From: Atopsyche davidsoni
Lineage: Eukaryota > Arthropoda > Insecta > Trichoptera > Hydrobiosidae
NCBI GenBank assembly: GCA_022113835.1
Contig: JAILWY010000005.1
Coordinates: 8,946,501-9,010,500 of the forward strand
Length of the DNA stretch: 64,000 bases
Direction of reading: 5' to 3'
Each line of letters starts with the position of its first letter. Position 1 is the stretch's first letter. The notes beneath the pieces are model-generated. The model worked only from the letters and a program-made list of their open reading frames with translations. It did not search any database and was not told where the DNA came from. Positions 1-12,084 of the stretch are shown here, in pieces. Position numbers and translations under genes: made by a program.

Positions 1-3000
1 TTTTTTACTGTAAATGATAAACTTAACCTCTAAGTTAAGTGTTATCTCATTTTTCGCTAACTTTGAATGCCATAGCTATCTATTGACCAATGTGTTATTC
101 TAGTATAATTAATATAATAAAATCCTATTATTTGTACGCAATATTTATTCACGGTCCAATTTACTTTGTTTTCTCTTGATTTCTAGCCATAAATCAAATC
201 TTTGTGCGCATTTTCCTTCTCTTCACTAGTCGTGCGTTAGATTTTTCGGATAAGGATCTTGTGAAATGGTAATTATAATTTTTTTTCTGTATTTGCATCA
301 GTATTTAAAAATAAATATTACGTAAAAATTAAGAGTAAATTGTGATATTGTCTTTATCGTCATTGCAAATAAAATTTGTTTCTATTTTTTTTTAATTTAA
401 AGACAGACTCTTATCGTGATTGTTGTTTTTGTTCGAAACGATGTATTTTAGGATTTTATGTAAATTTTTAATCACTACATATTTTTAATAAATCTGATAT
501 TGCGAATATTAAACACAATATATTTTACTACGATATTCAGGACAATCTTCGGTGGTAGCCCTACATGCCAGTCATTTATCATCAGATTTATAATTATCTT
601 GTTGTTAAATAATGATAAATGTATATTTTTTTGAAATGAATTAATTAATAAATAATGTTTATATTATATACAAGTTGATTCGGGGATACCCTTACAAGCT
701 AAATAACCTTAAATTACTTGTTTGTCTAGACTCTAGACACTAAATAAATTGAGTCATTGAATATAATATTTATTCCTGCTCATCGTAATAATATAGAAAA
801 ATAGATTTTAGTGTAAAAATAGTAGAACAAGGTAACATGTATAAAAACATATTATTTACTTTAAAAATTTAAACTGCGTTGAAGCACCCAGTATGTATAT
901 ATTTTTAACCAATTAATCTTTAACATAGTAACGAACTTAAATATAACGACCATGTTTATGTTATTAATTTTTTTATATACAAACGCGTGCATACAATGAA
1001 CCTATAACCTCTCTATCGAGTTGTAAATATCGTAGTAATATACAGACTGTCCATAAAATAAATACTCATATCTCAAACATGACAGGTGCAACAATCTTAT
1101 GAGCTCTTTTTTAATCAGCCAATAATTATTTTGCGTATATATATTTTTTTGTATTATCACGCTTGACTACAGCAGAAGCTAAAAACAAAACAATTTATTT
1201 ATTAAAGTACAAAACATCGTTGTACATCATACAAATGAAGTAAGCTGAATAATAATATAAACATTTTTGCATATTATAAATAACTTCATTTTCTGAACGT
1301 AATAATTTTTTTAATCATTCAGTAAACTTAATATTTATTTAATACTAATACAAACTTTATTTTATTACAGTATAACTTAGCACTGGATCTATCTAAGTTA
1401 CCTGATACAATATTTAAAAATTCACTTGCACTCTGCCCAAGCGTTTTGTGTTTAAAATAATGTTTTTTTTTATGAAAACCACTTATACGTGAAACGAAGA
1501 GAAAAAAAGCTTTAATTTAACCCACCCCTTATTTCTATGACGACTTGGCATCTTAGTCTGCCCAATTTAATAGTTTTAGTTTATAAGTATTAATCTAAAA
1601 CTTAAAATTGAATACAAATAATTATTTTAATTTGAATCTCAAACCGGGAGAGTATCACATTATACATATTTTTTTATTTACATTAATTTGTTATCTCAAG
1701 TTGAACTACTTTCAGCACATTGAGATGATAGTGATTTCAGAGATACGCGATGGTGTGCGGGTTATCTGAGAGGTGAAGGAACCAACCGTAAATATTATTG
1801 CAAATGTTTACAAATAATAATAAAAAAAACAGAAGTCAGACATCACAAAATGTCAAACCCCCCTTTTTATTTTTGCACCCCACTATGCGTGAAATGAAAC
1901 GAATGTATACCAAGAAATATACACCCTTGATGTAAATGGTCTTTGGCCTCTGATTTCGCTGCCAATACTCGCACAACGGCGGATCCAATTCGGAAGTGGC
2001 CACTAATTTGTATTCCAATCAGCAGCAATTATTTAAACGCTGCATCATCAGCAGCAGCGAGTAGCAGCAGCAGCAGCAGTGGCGGCACAAAGCCCAGGAT
2101 GCGAGCCCTTCCATGGCATTGTCCCCCTTCCGTCCGCCGCGCCCGGAATTGTTTTTAGTAATTCCGTTAATTCATCTGACCAGCAACTCATATTTTATGT
2201 CATTTTTTTTTTGGTACTTCATTTCCTGATTAACAGCTTAATTGGCTTTTATTAAAATGCAACTTTTCTGGATCAGTTGGGTTAATAATAATTTATAGAT
2301 CTTTCAAAAGAGGCTTTTCATGTGAGACCTCAAAAATTATACATTTTTCTTACAGTCACAGTATTATTATTGCTTGGATTACTGCCTATTGCAGGCCCTG
2401 TTTTTAGACAGGCCTTCCTACCCCGAATTTTATCAATCTATCTAATTTTTATGTGTTCTCACTATTATAATATGCGGGGATCTTGTAGGAAAGCTTCAGT
2501 TTGCATATTTTATTAAATATCACTTGGCTCCATAGAAAAAAAGGGATTTATCATTATCACTTATTCATATGCAAATATCACTTTGTGTAACATTTTTCGT
2601 ATCTCCACGACATCAGTTTATAAAAATATATGGACAAATTTACAACCACGCATCAGTAGTATTCACAACAGGAGGCTGTTCATTCTAGATTTCGGACACA
2701 GTATCATCATCCTAAATGCAACAAGAAAAGCTAGTTTTATTTACTTAAATCAATTGCTTTATAGCCTCTTTTACCCGTGCCTGAGTGATTTTAGTCTCCA
2801 CGGTTTTATTTGCTCATAAAATAACCCCTCAAGAGAATTCCGTCTCTAGGTTTATTTCCCTGTACAAATGGCCTATCAATTAAAAACTTTACATGCCATC
2901 ACCGAAGATGGAAATTACATGGTGTTGTTGATATATGCTACCTCTGACGTGATACCTTGTATTATATCATCAAATTTTGTATTTATTATTTTTTTTATAC

Positions 3001-3333
3001 CTGTTATAAATTCTTGTAATTAAATTTAATACGAACTATTATAAAAATGATGTTAAAAATTCACTTGTATCTTCTGTAATATCTAGATCGTATTTTTTTT
3101 TGCGAGTTGTGTTTTTATGAATTTGCCCAAACAACACATAAAGTTCCATTTTTTTTTAAAAAGGATTTTATACCATTCAAAATTGTCGCACTCAATAAAA
3201 GCTGAGCCTTTTCCACACGCTGCAACTAATTTGCGGTAAACACCCAAAACAACGAGACGCTATCGGCTTATTGCAATTCAGTCGCAATAGTATTGTTGCA
3301 TGTTTAGCCGGCTTAGTAAAAAAAAAATCAGAT
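1..3333. other. AT-rich non-coding stretch
   Basis: No reading frame here looks like a conserved protein or is flanked by convincing splice sites. Homopolymer runs and AT-rich sequence dominate. A short AGC trinucleotide run lies at about 2046-2085 and makes a serine-rich chance frame. I see no RNA gene or complete mobile element. Confidence 0.6.
2046..2085. repeat. AGC trinucleotide microsatellite
   Basis: Interrupted runs of the triplet AGC (read as GCA or CAG in other phases) with GTAGC and GAGT interruptions. It sits inside a 71-codon open frame that has no other coding character, so I treat it as a simple repeat. Confidence 0.6.
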
Positions 3334-3345
3334 AGTAGATACAGT
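3334..3345. repeat. Left 12-bp target site duplication of LINE fragment
   Basis: AGTAGATACAGT is present here and again at 3776-3787. The two copies exactly bracket the retrotransposon fragment at 3346-3775. Confidence 0.75.
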
Positions 3346-3775
3346 AATCGCACCTGAGAGACTTAAACCCCTTCAAACCATTCAAAACATAGTCCTCCGA
3401 TGGGCGATGAACGCCCCGTGGTTCGTCCAAAATGCCCAACTCCACAGGGATACAAACACCAAGACGATCCACGAGGTAATCATCGACCTCGCCCACTCCT
3501 TCCAAACATCGACATCCCTTGTCCCAAACCCCTCGATCAGCCACCTTCTAGAGTACAACCTAGAAGATTGCCTATATAAGAATAGGCCAAAAGCCATCCC
3601 CCCACCCTCCCCACCAACTCCTCCAAATTCCCCCACCCTCCTCCCACCCACACACCACTCCACATAAATACAACTACATGGTGACACACGCCACCTAGCC
3701 AGTATGAAAGCGTTTGAAGAAAAGAAACATATTTTTTTTGTACCGCTGCTAAAGCCAAAGACGATTGATTGATTG
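3346..3775 (+). mobile_element. 5'-truncated jockey-type non-LTR retrotransposon
   Basis: From about 3350 to the stop at 3664-3666 one frame is open. It reads like the C-terminal end of a jockey-clade reverse transcriptase polyprotein: the pattern LQTIQNIVLRW, then NAPWFVQNAQLHRD, then a T-I-x-E-V-I helix. A 110-base 3' untranslated part follows and ends in a short GATT repeat tail. A 12-bp direct repeat flanks it on both sides, as expected for target-primed insertion. About 95% of a full element is missing from the 5' side, so it cannot move by itself. Subfamily assignment is by pattern memory only. Confidence 0.75.
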
Positions 3776-3787
3776 AGTAGATACAGT
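3776..3787. repeat. Right 12-bp target site duplication of LINE fragment
   Basis: Exact second copy of the 12-mer at 3334-3345, directly after the GATT tail of the retrotransposon fragment. Confidence 0.75.
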
Positions 3788-3861
3788 CTAAATCCGCACG
3801 TTCACCTCGGTTAATGGTTGCATTCGTGACGTCAAAGATCATCGGCTTGCATCCTGGCGCA

Positions 3862-3905
3862 CCCCCTCCCCCGCCCCCTCCCCCGCCCCCGCCCCCGCGC
3901 CGCCA
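3862..3905. promoter_or_regulatory. C-rich / G-quadruplex-prone tract, possible promoter element
   Basis: The + strand has at least six runs of four or more C separated by one or two bases, so the - strand meets the usual pattern for a G-quadruplex. It lies about 60 bp upstream of a candidate signal-peptide ATG at 3964, in a short GC-rich patch inside AT-rich DNA. A promoter role is inference. Confidence 0.4.
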
Positions 3906-3963
3906 CTGATCATTTAATTTATGTCTTCATTATTCACGCACGCCTCGTCATGTGGAGTTTATT

Positions 3964-4009
3964 ATGACATATAGCCGCGGGGCGCTCGTTGCCCTATTTG
4001 TACTTATTG
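3964..4009 (+). CDS. Candidate signal-peptide exon, perhaps first exon of sevenless
   Basis: An ATG at 3964 opens 15 codons reading MTYSRGALVALFVLI plus one base, followed directly by the strong donor GTAAGT at 4010. The peptide has a short basic n-region and a hydrophobic core, as in a secretion signal, and a phase-1 intron after a signal exon is common in receptor genes. The C-rich tract upstream fits a promoter. Against it: splicing straight to the first sure sevenless exon at 17430 breaks the frame, so at least one further exon (entered in phase 1, left in phase 0) would be needed, and I did not find it. Unspliced, the frame runs 48 codons to a TAG. Confidence 0.3.
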
Positions 4010-4046
4010 GTAAGTGGCTGCCTGGCGCGCTCGCGACGCCGGAAAC

Positions 4047-4072
4047 GGGATCGAACCATCCGCAGACAGCCA
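4047..4072 (-). repeat. tRNA-like SINE head (B box and weak A box), minus strand
   Basis: Reading the minus strand, GGTTCGATCCC (4057-4047) is a good RNA polymerase III B box. An A-box-like TGGCTGTCTGCGG lies just upstream (4072-4060). The two boxes are too close for a normal tRNA, so this is more likely a diverged SINE remnant than a gene. Confidence 0.3.
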
Positions 4073-4139
4073 CCTCACTCCGCGAGCGGAGGACACGCGT
4101 GCTCGGGTAGTTAGAGACCCACTAGGTACGTGTCCGAAA

Positions 4140-4150
4140 GGGAATCGAAC
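4140..4150 (-). repeat. Isolated B-box-like motif, minus strand
   Basis: The minus strand reads GTTCGATTCCC, matching the tRNA B-box consensus. No convincing A box at normal spacing, so probably another SINE scrap in the same cluster. Confidence 0.25.
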
Positions 4151-4217
4151 TGTTTTTGGCCAAAATTGTTTTGCATTAAATATTCAATTTGACTATTCAA
4201 GTCTAGGTGAGTTTTAC

Positions 4218-4285
4218 GCCCGTGGTGGTCGAACGGATTGAGGCGCCAGGCCGCGATGTTCATGTGTGGGTTCGATCCCGCGTGT
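4218..4285 (+). repeat. tRNA-derived SINE head
   Basis: An A-box-like TGGTCGAACGG (4226-4236) and a full B box GGTTCGATCCC (4269-4279) are spaced as in a tRNA. The stretch between reads like a degenerate D arm and anticodon arm. A full cloverleaf does not form, and T-rich DNA and the 70-bp array follow, so I read it as a SINE promoter head rather than a tRNA gene. Confidence 0.45.
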
Positions 4286-4319
4286 GTTTATAAAAAAATC
4301 GGCATGTCTGATGTGAATT

Positions 4320-4850
4320 GATTACTTAAAAGCTTTTGCTAGAAACTTGTAGTTTTTCAGACCCGTAAGCGGCATTGTATATGTGACATAAATTACCTTA
4401 AGCCGTTTTGAAGCAACATGTAGTTTTTGAGATCCGTAAGTGGCATTGTATGTATTTATTCTTCGGATGCCTCTCCTCAGAGGAGGTTGGCGACCATCTC
4501 ACTGAGCATATATTTATGCAGAGCCAGTGTTCATGGTTTTCTTAGGGAAAATAGTGTAGTGGGTCCCCGGGACCTTCTATATTGTATATATATGACATAT
4601 TGTAATTACCTAAAGCCATTTTGAAGCAGCTTGTAATATTTGAGACCCGTAAGCTGCATTATATACGTGAATTGATTACCTAAACACGCTTTGTAGCAAT
4701 TTGTAGTATTTGAGAGCCGTAAGTAACATTGTATATGTGGTTTGATTATCTAAAGCCATTTTGGAGCAACTTGTTGTTTTTGAGACCCATAAGTAGCATT
4801 GTATATATGACTTGATTACCTAAAGCCATTTTATAGGAACTGGCAGTTTC
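4320..4850. repeat. 70-bp tandem repeat array, about five and a half units
   Basis: Units beginning GATTACCTAAAGCCATTTT and ending in GTATATGTGACTT start at about 4320, 4391, 4604, 4674, 4744 and 4814. The spacing is 70 bp in the last three steps, and units are roughly 80-90% alike. Shared words are CTTGTAG, GAGACCCGTAAG and GCATTGTAT. The second unit is split by a 129-bp insertion (4452-4580). The array has no coding frame. Confidence 0.8.
4452..4580 (-). mobile_element. LINE 3'-end fragment inserted in the 70-bp array
   Basis: It interrupts a unit of the tandem array between two copies of ATTGTAT (4445-4451 and 4581-4587), which act as a target duplication. On the minus strand its end encodes MLSEMVANLL followed by a stop and then GGAGAGGCAT. 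The same tail occurs in the fragments at 11678-12084, 55820-55975 and 62240-62340. The rest of the element is absent. Confidence 0.6.
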
Positions 4851-4859
4851 GGATCATGA

Positions 4860-6031
4860 GAGTTGCGGATTAAGGTTGCCGCAAACGCGTGCGCTGCGTC
4901 TATAATTAGAACGGATCCAATTTTGCACGTCTTCCGAGTGCAGCTGCCGCCAGCCGGGGCTGATCACTGTGTGTAGACGCCGCTTTGTGCTTTTAATCAA
5001 CTTTAATTAGCCCGGTAGACGTCTATCATACAATGATTACTTAGGTATGCAGTTATACTCGTTATGCTCAATGGGCTAACTCGATGAAGGGTGAGCTTTT
5101 TTATTGTGTAAAACAATGCTTTATTGACAAGCCGCTCGCTTACCGACCCTAGAGTCTCTCGTTCAATCTTGATTACCTGCCTTCTCTTTTTCGGCCTTCT
5201 TATAGCACTTCAATCATAGAATTTTCATTTTCACGATTATCTTTTCTCGGATGTACTTAGTATTTAAATTCACTGAACACCATAAAATGAACTATATCAC
5301 TTTATAATAATTTAAGTTTTTAAATATGTCAAGAATTACTTTATACGTATATTATTGAAATTTAACCTCTTGTGACCTTCCTATCGTGTTGTAAACATGA
5401 TCTTGTTACACGCATATAGTCCACAGGGGTCCTTCCCTAGTTTTACATAATAATGGGTTAACCATGTTAAACGACGTGATTGACAAGCCACTTTAGCGCG
5501 TCACACTCATTGTTTGAATTGTATGTGTAAGGTATTTAAAGAAAGCATCGTTTTTGTCCGAAATGCTTCACAAGTCATAAATGCCCAGGGTGTCGAGACA
5601 ATCGCATGCTGCACGTTGTTATTTACACATAAATATAATTAAAATATAGAATTCTCGTATTAGAAATACGTTTTCAAATTGAATAATTTGCTAATCTCTC
5701 GATACAGCGGGTTATCACGTGCTCCAAACATAAGCGAGTTTAATAGATATGGTTTATTTTTGTTATAATAATAAGCAACAACAATCTCAAACGGATTTTA
5801 TTTTGTTGCTGGTTGAGTATTATTAAATATCTTTAAAAAATTCAAATTTTAAACGTACACTTAGTATTATCTGGGTTTGTATTATTTAACGTGCAACGAT
5901 TTTTATGAAACGATTATATTTAGAGTAATAATCATTACACCCTCGTCCTCCTAAATATTTCCATAAATTATTGAATTACTTTTATTGTACGTAATTAGTC
6001 AATTTAGTTATGATGATATGTATTATAACTG
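4860..6031. other. AT-rich non-coding stretch
   Basis: No supported gene. A moderately GC-rich patch at 4860-5000 shows no conserved frame or splice context. Confidence 0.55.
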
Positions 6032-6449
6032 AGGTAATTTTTAACTTGTGGTATAATCTCCGTAATGACTTTATAGATAACCGATCTTTTTCAAGCTTCA
6101 AGGTAAAAAAAGCTGTATGAATTTTTTCATAAATTAAAACGCTTTACTAAGTTTTCTCTAGTAAGGAGTTCCTCGGTAGCCAGCAAAGTATAAAATGACT
6201 GTTTTTTACACAATTCGCTTGTAAGCCATATATAACTTAGGTATTTTTTTTTATGTGTGGTAGAATCTCCTCCGCAATGACTTTATACCGATATTTTCCA
6301 TGCTTCAAGGTTAAAAAAAGCTGTATATATTTTTTTCATAAATTAAAACGTTTTACTAAGTTTTCTCTAGTGAGGAGTTTTTCGGTAGCCAGCAAAGTAT
6401 AATGGGACGGTTTTTTATGCAATCCGCTCGAAAGCCATCGCGTTGTTTT
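6032..6449. repeat. 209-bp segmental tandem duplication
   Basis: Two neighbouring copies, about 6032-6240 and 6241-6449, share the same series of words at a constant offset of 209 bp: TAATCTCC...GCAATGACTTTATA, CTTCAAGG, AAAAAAAGCTGTAT, TTACTAAGTTTTCTCTAGT, and CGGTAGCCAGCAAAGTATAA (first at about 6174, again at about 6383). Copies differ by scattered substitutions and small indels, so the duplication is not recent. No coding role is visible. Confidence 0.7.
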
Positions 6450-9400
6450 ACTTGGCGCTAAGTAATTTACGGGGATTCCTGCTCGCTCGGCAGAATTCAT
6501 GTGCGAGTCACGGACAAGACAAATCTGTGACAATCATCCGTCCCCTGCTCCGGGGAGGGGACGTGCTGTATTTACATAGGAGAGTTTTAATTGCGACGGT
6601 GCTACAGCGCCGGAACAAATCGCGTGTCATTTGTAGCCATTTGTAACGCGCTTTCAGGCAATAACTCGAATTCACTTGGTTCGCCATGTCGACTGTAGCA
6701 TTTGAAGAATTGTTTCATTGCAACTTGTGATTTGTATTGTTTAATTCGTCGCACATCCAGCAATATCCGTTTTTGATATAAACTTATTCGTGTGACTGCC
6801 TGTATAATAAAAAAAACTTCACATAAGAACATGTGAACTATGGTTTTATATAGAGCTTCTCCAACGATTCAATTAATATATTTAAGGTTTTTAAATCTTG
6901 ATTATCTGTTTCCTTTATTTCGGCTTCTTAAGAGTAGTGCAATCGTAAACTTGTAATTTCTATGTGAAAAATAAAAAAATACCACTTCCTTAGAGTTTGA
7001 ATTTATTGCACGCTATTAATAATCATATACAATATATGTTTTTAAAAGAGCCAAGAAATATATTTTTTAAAGCTGACCATTGTGATCGTAGAAGCAGATG
7101 CCAAATTAACGTTTTTAAAGCTTACCCAAGTACCTTCCCGAGAAATTTCCGACCTCCATTGAGGCATTACAGAAATGTTGACGAGGGATTGAGTCGCCAT
7201 CCCGCCGGCTACCCTGGAATCTACGGAAGATTAGTTCAGTGAAGGTATACTGAAATGGAAGTAAATGTTTTTTGTGCTTTCCTCACGATTTAGGACGCGT
7301 TTATTTCTGTTTTTATTGCCCGAGGGCGAGAGTTTACGCAAACATCGATTGGAGACTGACATCACACAGAGCGAGTATTTTTTTAAATATTAAATTACCT
7401 GTGTATTTATTTTATAAAAATATTATACCGATAAATAATTTATGTTGTATTACTGATGATAACTGCATCTCGTGTTGGAACTGTGAAATCGTATGTACAA
7501 AAGACACGAATGCAATATTGAGGCAATCAACGTCCTTTATGCAGCTGTATTTAAAAAAAAACACTATTATTTTAAATTCCAGCTACACTTTTAATTTTAT
7601 TATAAATATTTTGTTATAATAAATAAATCACTACAAAAATGTTGTACGTCCTTATAAATTACAGTTATCTAAAAAGACGTAATCTGCGATAAACGAATAA
7701 ATCACTGTGTTACTAGTTTTTAAAATTAATAATAAATTAAACATATCTCTCAATTTTTCTATGAAATACATTTTTTTTGTATTTGCATTGATACTGGACA
7801 TATTTTTTTTTTTATCTTGTATTAAGTATTAATAACGACTTCCGATAAACCAAATGCGAAACGTTTTTAATGAAAATACAATACCCACGTCAGGCCTGGA
7901 CTAAAAATTCCACATAACAATTTTTCAGCCATTTCTCAATTTGATTATTTTATAAGTTTATTTTACTATCGAGTCGCCCCGTGTGCTTCCATTTCTACTC
8001 ACGGTGCAACTATTTATCGGCCGAGACTTGAAAGAAAGCACCGCATTTCCAAACAGTATCATTTCATTTAACGGCTGATGTGCTGTGCCGTATTTTTAAG
8101 TTTTCTGCCCCATAAACTGCCGAGAATATCCGACCAACTCGATTAGAAAACCGAAAGTGTGCCTCTTCATTTCTTTCCGATCTGGTAGGTATCAATTGAA
8201 ACACGATAGCATACCTCATCACTTTCTTTGCAACCGCGTACGTTTTTCATGTAATTTATATGAATTGATCAATATATAACATAGAAAAGGTCGATAAATT
8301 TTCTCAATCGACTTGATTCTTATTTTTGGTTACTTAAACATATTCTTGGCTGTAAGTTCATATCCCAAATTGTATAATGACTCCTTTGGATTCATAAGTA
8401 TTCAACATCAAAAAAATAAAATTGCTTGGTTATTAAAAAAAAAAAATACATATATTTGTGTATTGGAATTAATCGATTATTTAATACTGTATATTCGTTT
8501 ATTCAGGCTCAACAGATAAATGTGATAACACTGGGCGCCATTGCGACGAAACATTCAAAACATGTTATTGATACAAGTACATATATATTTATATTAATTA
8601 AGGTGTATTTTCTAGATATATATCTAACACTGGACTTTTAAAAAATCGTATTTAAATGAGGCAAGGCAAGCCAGACTCGTGACGGTTGATGTTAATTCGT
8701 ATGAACGAGTCCGTATGGCCGCCACCCCAGCCCCGTTTCTTATTTAAATTACAACTTCCTGCGGCAGCCGCCCCCGCCCGCTAACGTTGATAGACGCAAA
8801 CAGAAAACCTAAACTCTATCTGTAATCATAATTACAAATGATTCTGTTAAATGTTGCAGTAGGCGCGAGGAATGCGTGTATCTACAAGGCTTCGCTTAGG
8901 GCTGCTTCAATTCGATCCGCAGGTTTATTTCGCTTCTCCGCTAGGCATTTTACAAATGGTTCATTTAACAAAAATCATTCAAAGAATTTAAATTTATTAT
9001 TTGATATTGAATACCAAAGGGCACCAAATATATAATATATGATATGCGGATAAGAATTAAAACGTTTCGCATCCAAAGCTCTTGTCGAATATTTAGTAAT
9101 ATAGGTTGTTTCTATATGAGTATACGTGCACTAAAAAACAACTCTTAATTGATTTACAACTATTTGTTTGAATAGATCAAATTATATGTACACTATAAAC
9201 GGTGTTGTTAAGTAAGTTATTATAAAAGTATCCTGTGAAGATAAACGGCGGAAGCACTCACCCTTAGTCTTACTATAATTTTTCTTAATAAAGCTAACAC
9301 GCGCCCGCGTGAAATTATCCAAATTATACAAAAATTAACCTACCCAAGTGTCATAATAGAGACATAGATAAATTTATCACGCGTCAGATGTCTCAATTAC

Positions 9401-11665
9401 CATCATTGTGTCTGGGATTGTGTCTGCCGTAATTACCCCCGGGGAGGCCCGCCCGACATTATCTACCAAATTCTAAACGAATCATACTGATAAATGCGGC
9501 TATGCACATTAGTCAATTAAACAAATCTTGCCTTGTGGTGTCTCTATATGCATATGTACTTCCACCAAAGGACTTTAAAACTATTATTATGATTTTGATC
9601 GACTCCTAAACTGCTCACTCGCTTATTTAATAGCACCTGCAGATCACGTCTTGTTGTCTGTAAGGACGCCCTCAAACCCTTTATTCTAAGTGATTATTTT
9701 TGCTTTAAATATTCATGCACACTATACAAATACATTATTTTTTAAATCTTAAATGCTTTAGTGGTGTTTGAGTCAATTCTTCTTCACAGTCCATACAGCA
9801 TGTAAATATCTGCTACTTTACTGCTCGATCCCAAAAAGCTCACCCGGAGCCGAAGCTGCCAGGCCTCCACGCGGCGCTCCGCCATGTTGTTAATAGCCTG
9901 TGTCAAGTGTTGTTTTGTGTCAATTTGTTCGTCAGTGGTGTTGTTTATTGTACCGTTCTGTTTCCCACACGGGCCGAGCCACTTCAGCATCAGTCACTGC
10001 GGCGGGCGCGCCTGCCACCGAGCAATTCAAAACCTCGTTTTTCTACTTGTCGAGCAGGAGGAAGGGTTGTAGGATGAAATAGCAGAAAAAACTCTTCGAG
10101 CGATACAAAAACATTGATGCCGAAAATCACAAATGCTTCATATACATTTAATTTTAACTGTATTAATATAAATGCGTTGGTAGCCGACTGTTTTCAAGTT
10201 GATTTGGTTTCACAAACCCAAACAAAATCGATCGAAACCTTTGAGCAATTCAACACCCATGAAACCAAATCAAGATGCATTTACTCATACAACCGCCAAT
10301 ATTAACTTGCTAACTATTTGAGCATAATATTAGTAGATGCTTAAAAATAAATATTGTTTAAAAAATGATATTTTTTTAATTGATGTGTCAACGAGTATTA
10401 CTGCTTACTAGAGATTACGTTAAATAGGCGAGTGATGTGTCTGGAGTGTGGTAAAGTTGTAACAAAAACGCAAGTTTTTGTATGAAAGTATGGCAAAAGT
10501 AATCGTCTTTGAAAATATACATTCCCACACGTACAGGACCACGTGTATCTTGCACGTCAGCACCTCTCTGCCATTCCTCGTGGATGTGATTATCTTTTCA
10601 TGAAAATGCACTATGTTAAAGTTTCTAAATACACACCAGGTACTTATTAATGGCGTGCATTCTAAACAGAACTGAGGTGCATGCTACTATTATATTTATA
10701 ATACATTTATTCTACACTCTCCACTACTAATTATTATAAAACAAAATGCCAAGTATTTTTTTAATATTTGTCTCAAGATTTTGTTCCAGCAGAGAGATAC
10801 GTTGCCATACCAATTTGCATAATAATTCTCCTGCTTTTTAATAAGTATTATCCTGTTTGCTTTCGTGATACATCTTACCGAGAAAAATATTTTTTTACTA
10901 CACGCATGTGGCTTTTCAATATAAGTTGATGTGAAGAATTTTTTCGTGTGAATAAATAAACAAACGAACTTCTTACATTACGTTTCCCTAAAATATTAGA
11001 TTTTATTTGAAGTATAGACCAATCAACACACCGTAGCAAATTGTGCAACTATTGATTGTTCAATCTGATTTAGGTTTTTGGTGGATTTTGACTGAGGCTT
11101 TTTTTGTAATGAATTGGTGATTCAATTACATATTGTTCCTTGAATATTGTTTTTGTTATTTCTCTTACAATTCACTGGAAACGTATCACTGCAAAAATGA
11201 GCACAAACAGAAGCGTGTGGGGCAGCGTTGACTCTGGCCGAGTAGACGAGCAAGTCGTTGTGTAATGGTAATGACAATAAATTTAATAAAATCCGTAACT
11301 CCGCGTGGGCGGCGCTCCTCGCGTCCGTCCAGATCCTTTGTTGCCTCTAACTGCCTCATTCCTACACGCGGTACATGCTCTCATTCTCCGGCCACAATCT
11401 GGACTCGAATAATGTGATTTAAATCTGATTTTTTTATTATTCGAGTTACATTAAATGTAATTAGCTTTTGGGTTTGACCTGTTAGTCTAAAATCACAAAT
11501 CAGTATAAAATAATCTTTGTATGCCTACCTCTCACGTCACTCGCATATTGGTTTAAAAAATTGCATGTCAGCTTTGATAGCGAAGGATTATATTGTAATA
11601 AAGTAATAGAAGGCAGTATTAATGTATTGTTATTCTTTTAACCCAAGTGATTAATATAAAAGTAC
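6450..11665. other. Gene-poor stretch, nothing firm
   Basis: Several open frames of 60-115 codons occur, none with recognisable domains or splice context. Short GC-richer patches (about 6530-6620, 8690-8790, 9430-9460, 9830-10020, 11300-11400) could be conserved non-coding elements or old repeats, but nothing in the sequence proves it. Confidence 0.5.
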
Positions 11666-11677
11666 AATAAAACATTA
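11666..11677. repeat. Left 12-bp target duplication of retroposon
   Basis: AATAAAACATTA here and at 12085-12096 brackets the insertion at 11678-12084. Confidence 0.65.
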
Positions 11678-12084
11678 TTCATCAAGTGCCTCTCCTCAGA
11701 TAATATTGGCGACCATTTCACTGAGCATATACTCATGCTGAGCCAGTGTTCATGGTTTTCTAAGGGGAAAATAGTGTAGTGGCTCCCCGGGTCCTTATAC
11801 ACCTCAGGTTTATATTGGAAGGAAAAGGCTGCGTATTGCTGCTACCCAATAGCATTATTATATAATCCTTTCCTTAAAAAGCTTTAGCGATTAAATCTGA
11901 TACTCCTTCTGCAGCAAGCTACAGAAACAATAAAAGGAGTTTCCCCACCTCGACAAGGTACTTCCAGAGTACATCCCTCCACAATCATTCCAAGTCCACT
12001 ACTCCATTACCGATCTTTTGCACACGATCAGGGTACGGAATGGCAGCCATGCACAAGCAACAGAATGGGGAGAGCGAGGAGGCG
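11678..12084 (-). mobile_element. LINE-derived retroposon fragment with 12-bp target duplication
   Basis: The minus strand ends with an in-frame tail reading LAQHEYMLSEMVANII, a stop, then GGAGAGGCACTTGATGAA. This is the same 3' end as the fragment at 4452-4580; the two share about 100 bases including a CCCGGGGA(G/C)CCACTACAC-like stretch. Exact 12-bp direct repeats flank it. The 5' 280 bases have no open frame I can align to a reverse transcriptase, so it may be untranslated sequence or a composite. Confidence 0.6.

Noticed and set aside
1943..2158. Serine-rich 71-codon frame
   Set aside because: Created by an AGC microsatellite; no splice or domain support.
3278..3842. Three overlapping minus-strand frames of 88-101 codons
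   Set aside because: They are shadows of the jockey-type coding fragment on the plus strand.
4218..4285. True tRNA gene
   Set aside because: Boxes A and B are present but acceptor and anticodon stems do not pair; SINE head is more likely.
7272..7619. Cys-rich segment (NCISCWNC) considered as the missing sevenless exon
   Set aside because: It is followed by GTATGT, but there is no AG acceptor or pyrimidine tract before it and the phase does not fit.
9884..10072. Hydrophobic N-terminal frame considered as a signal peptide
   Set aside because: No donor in a useful phase and two overlapping frames with equal appeal; composition looks like chance.
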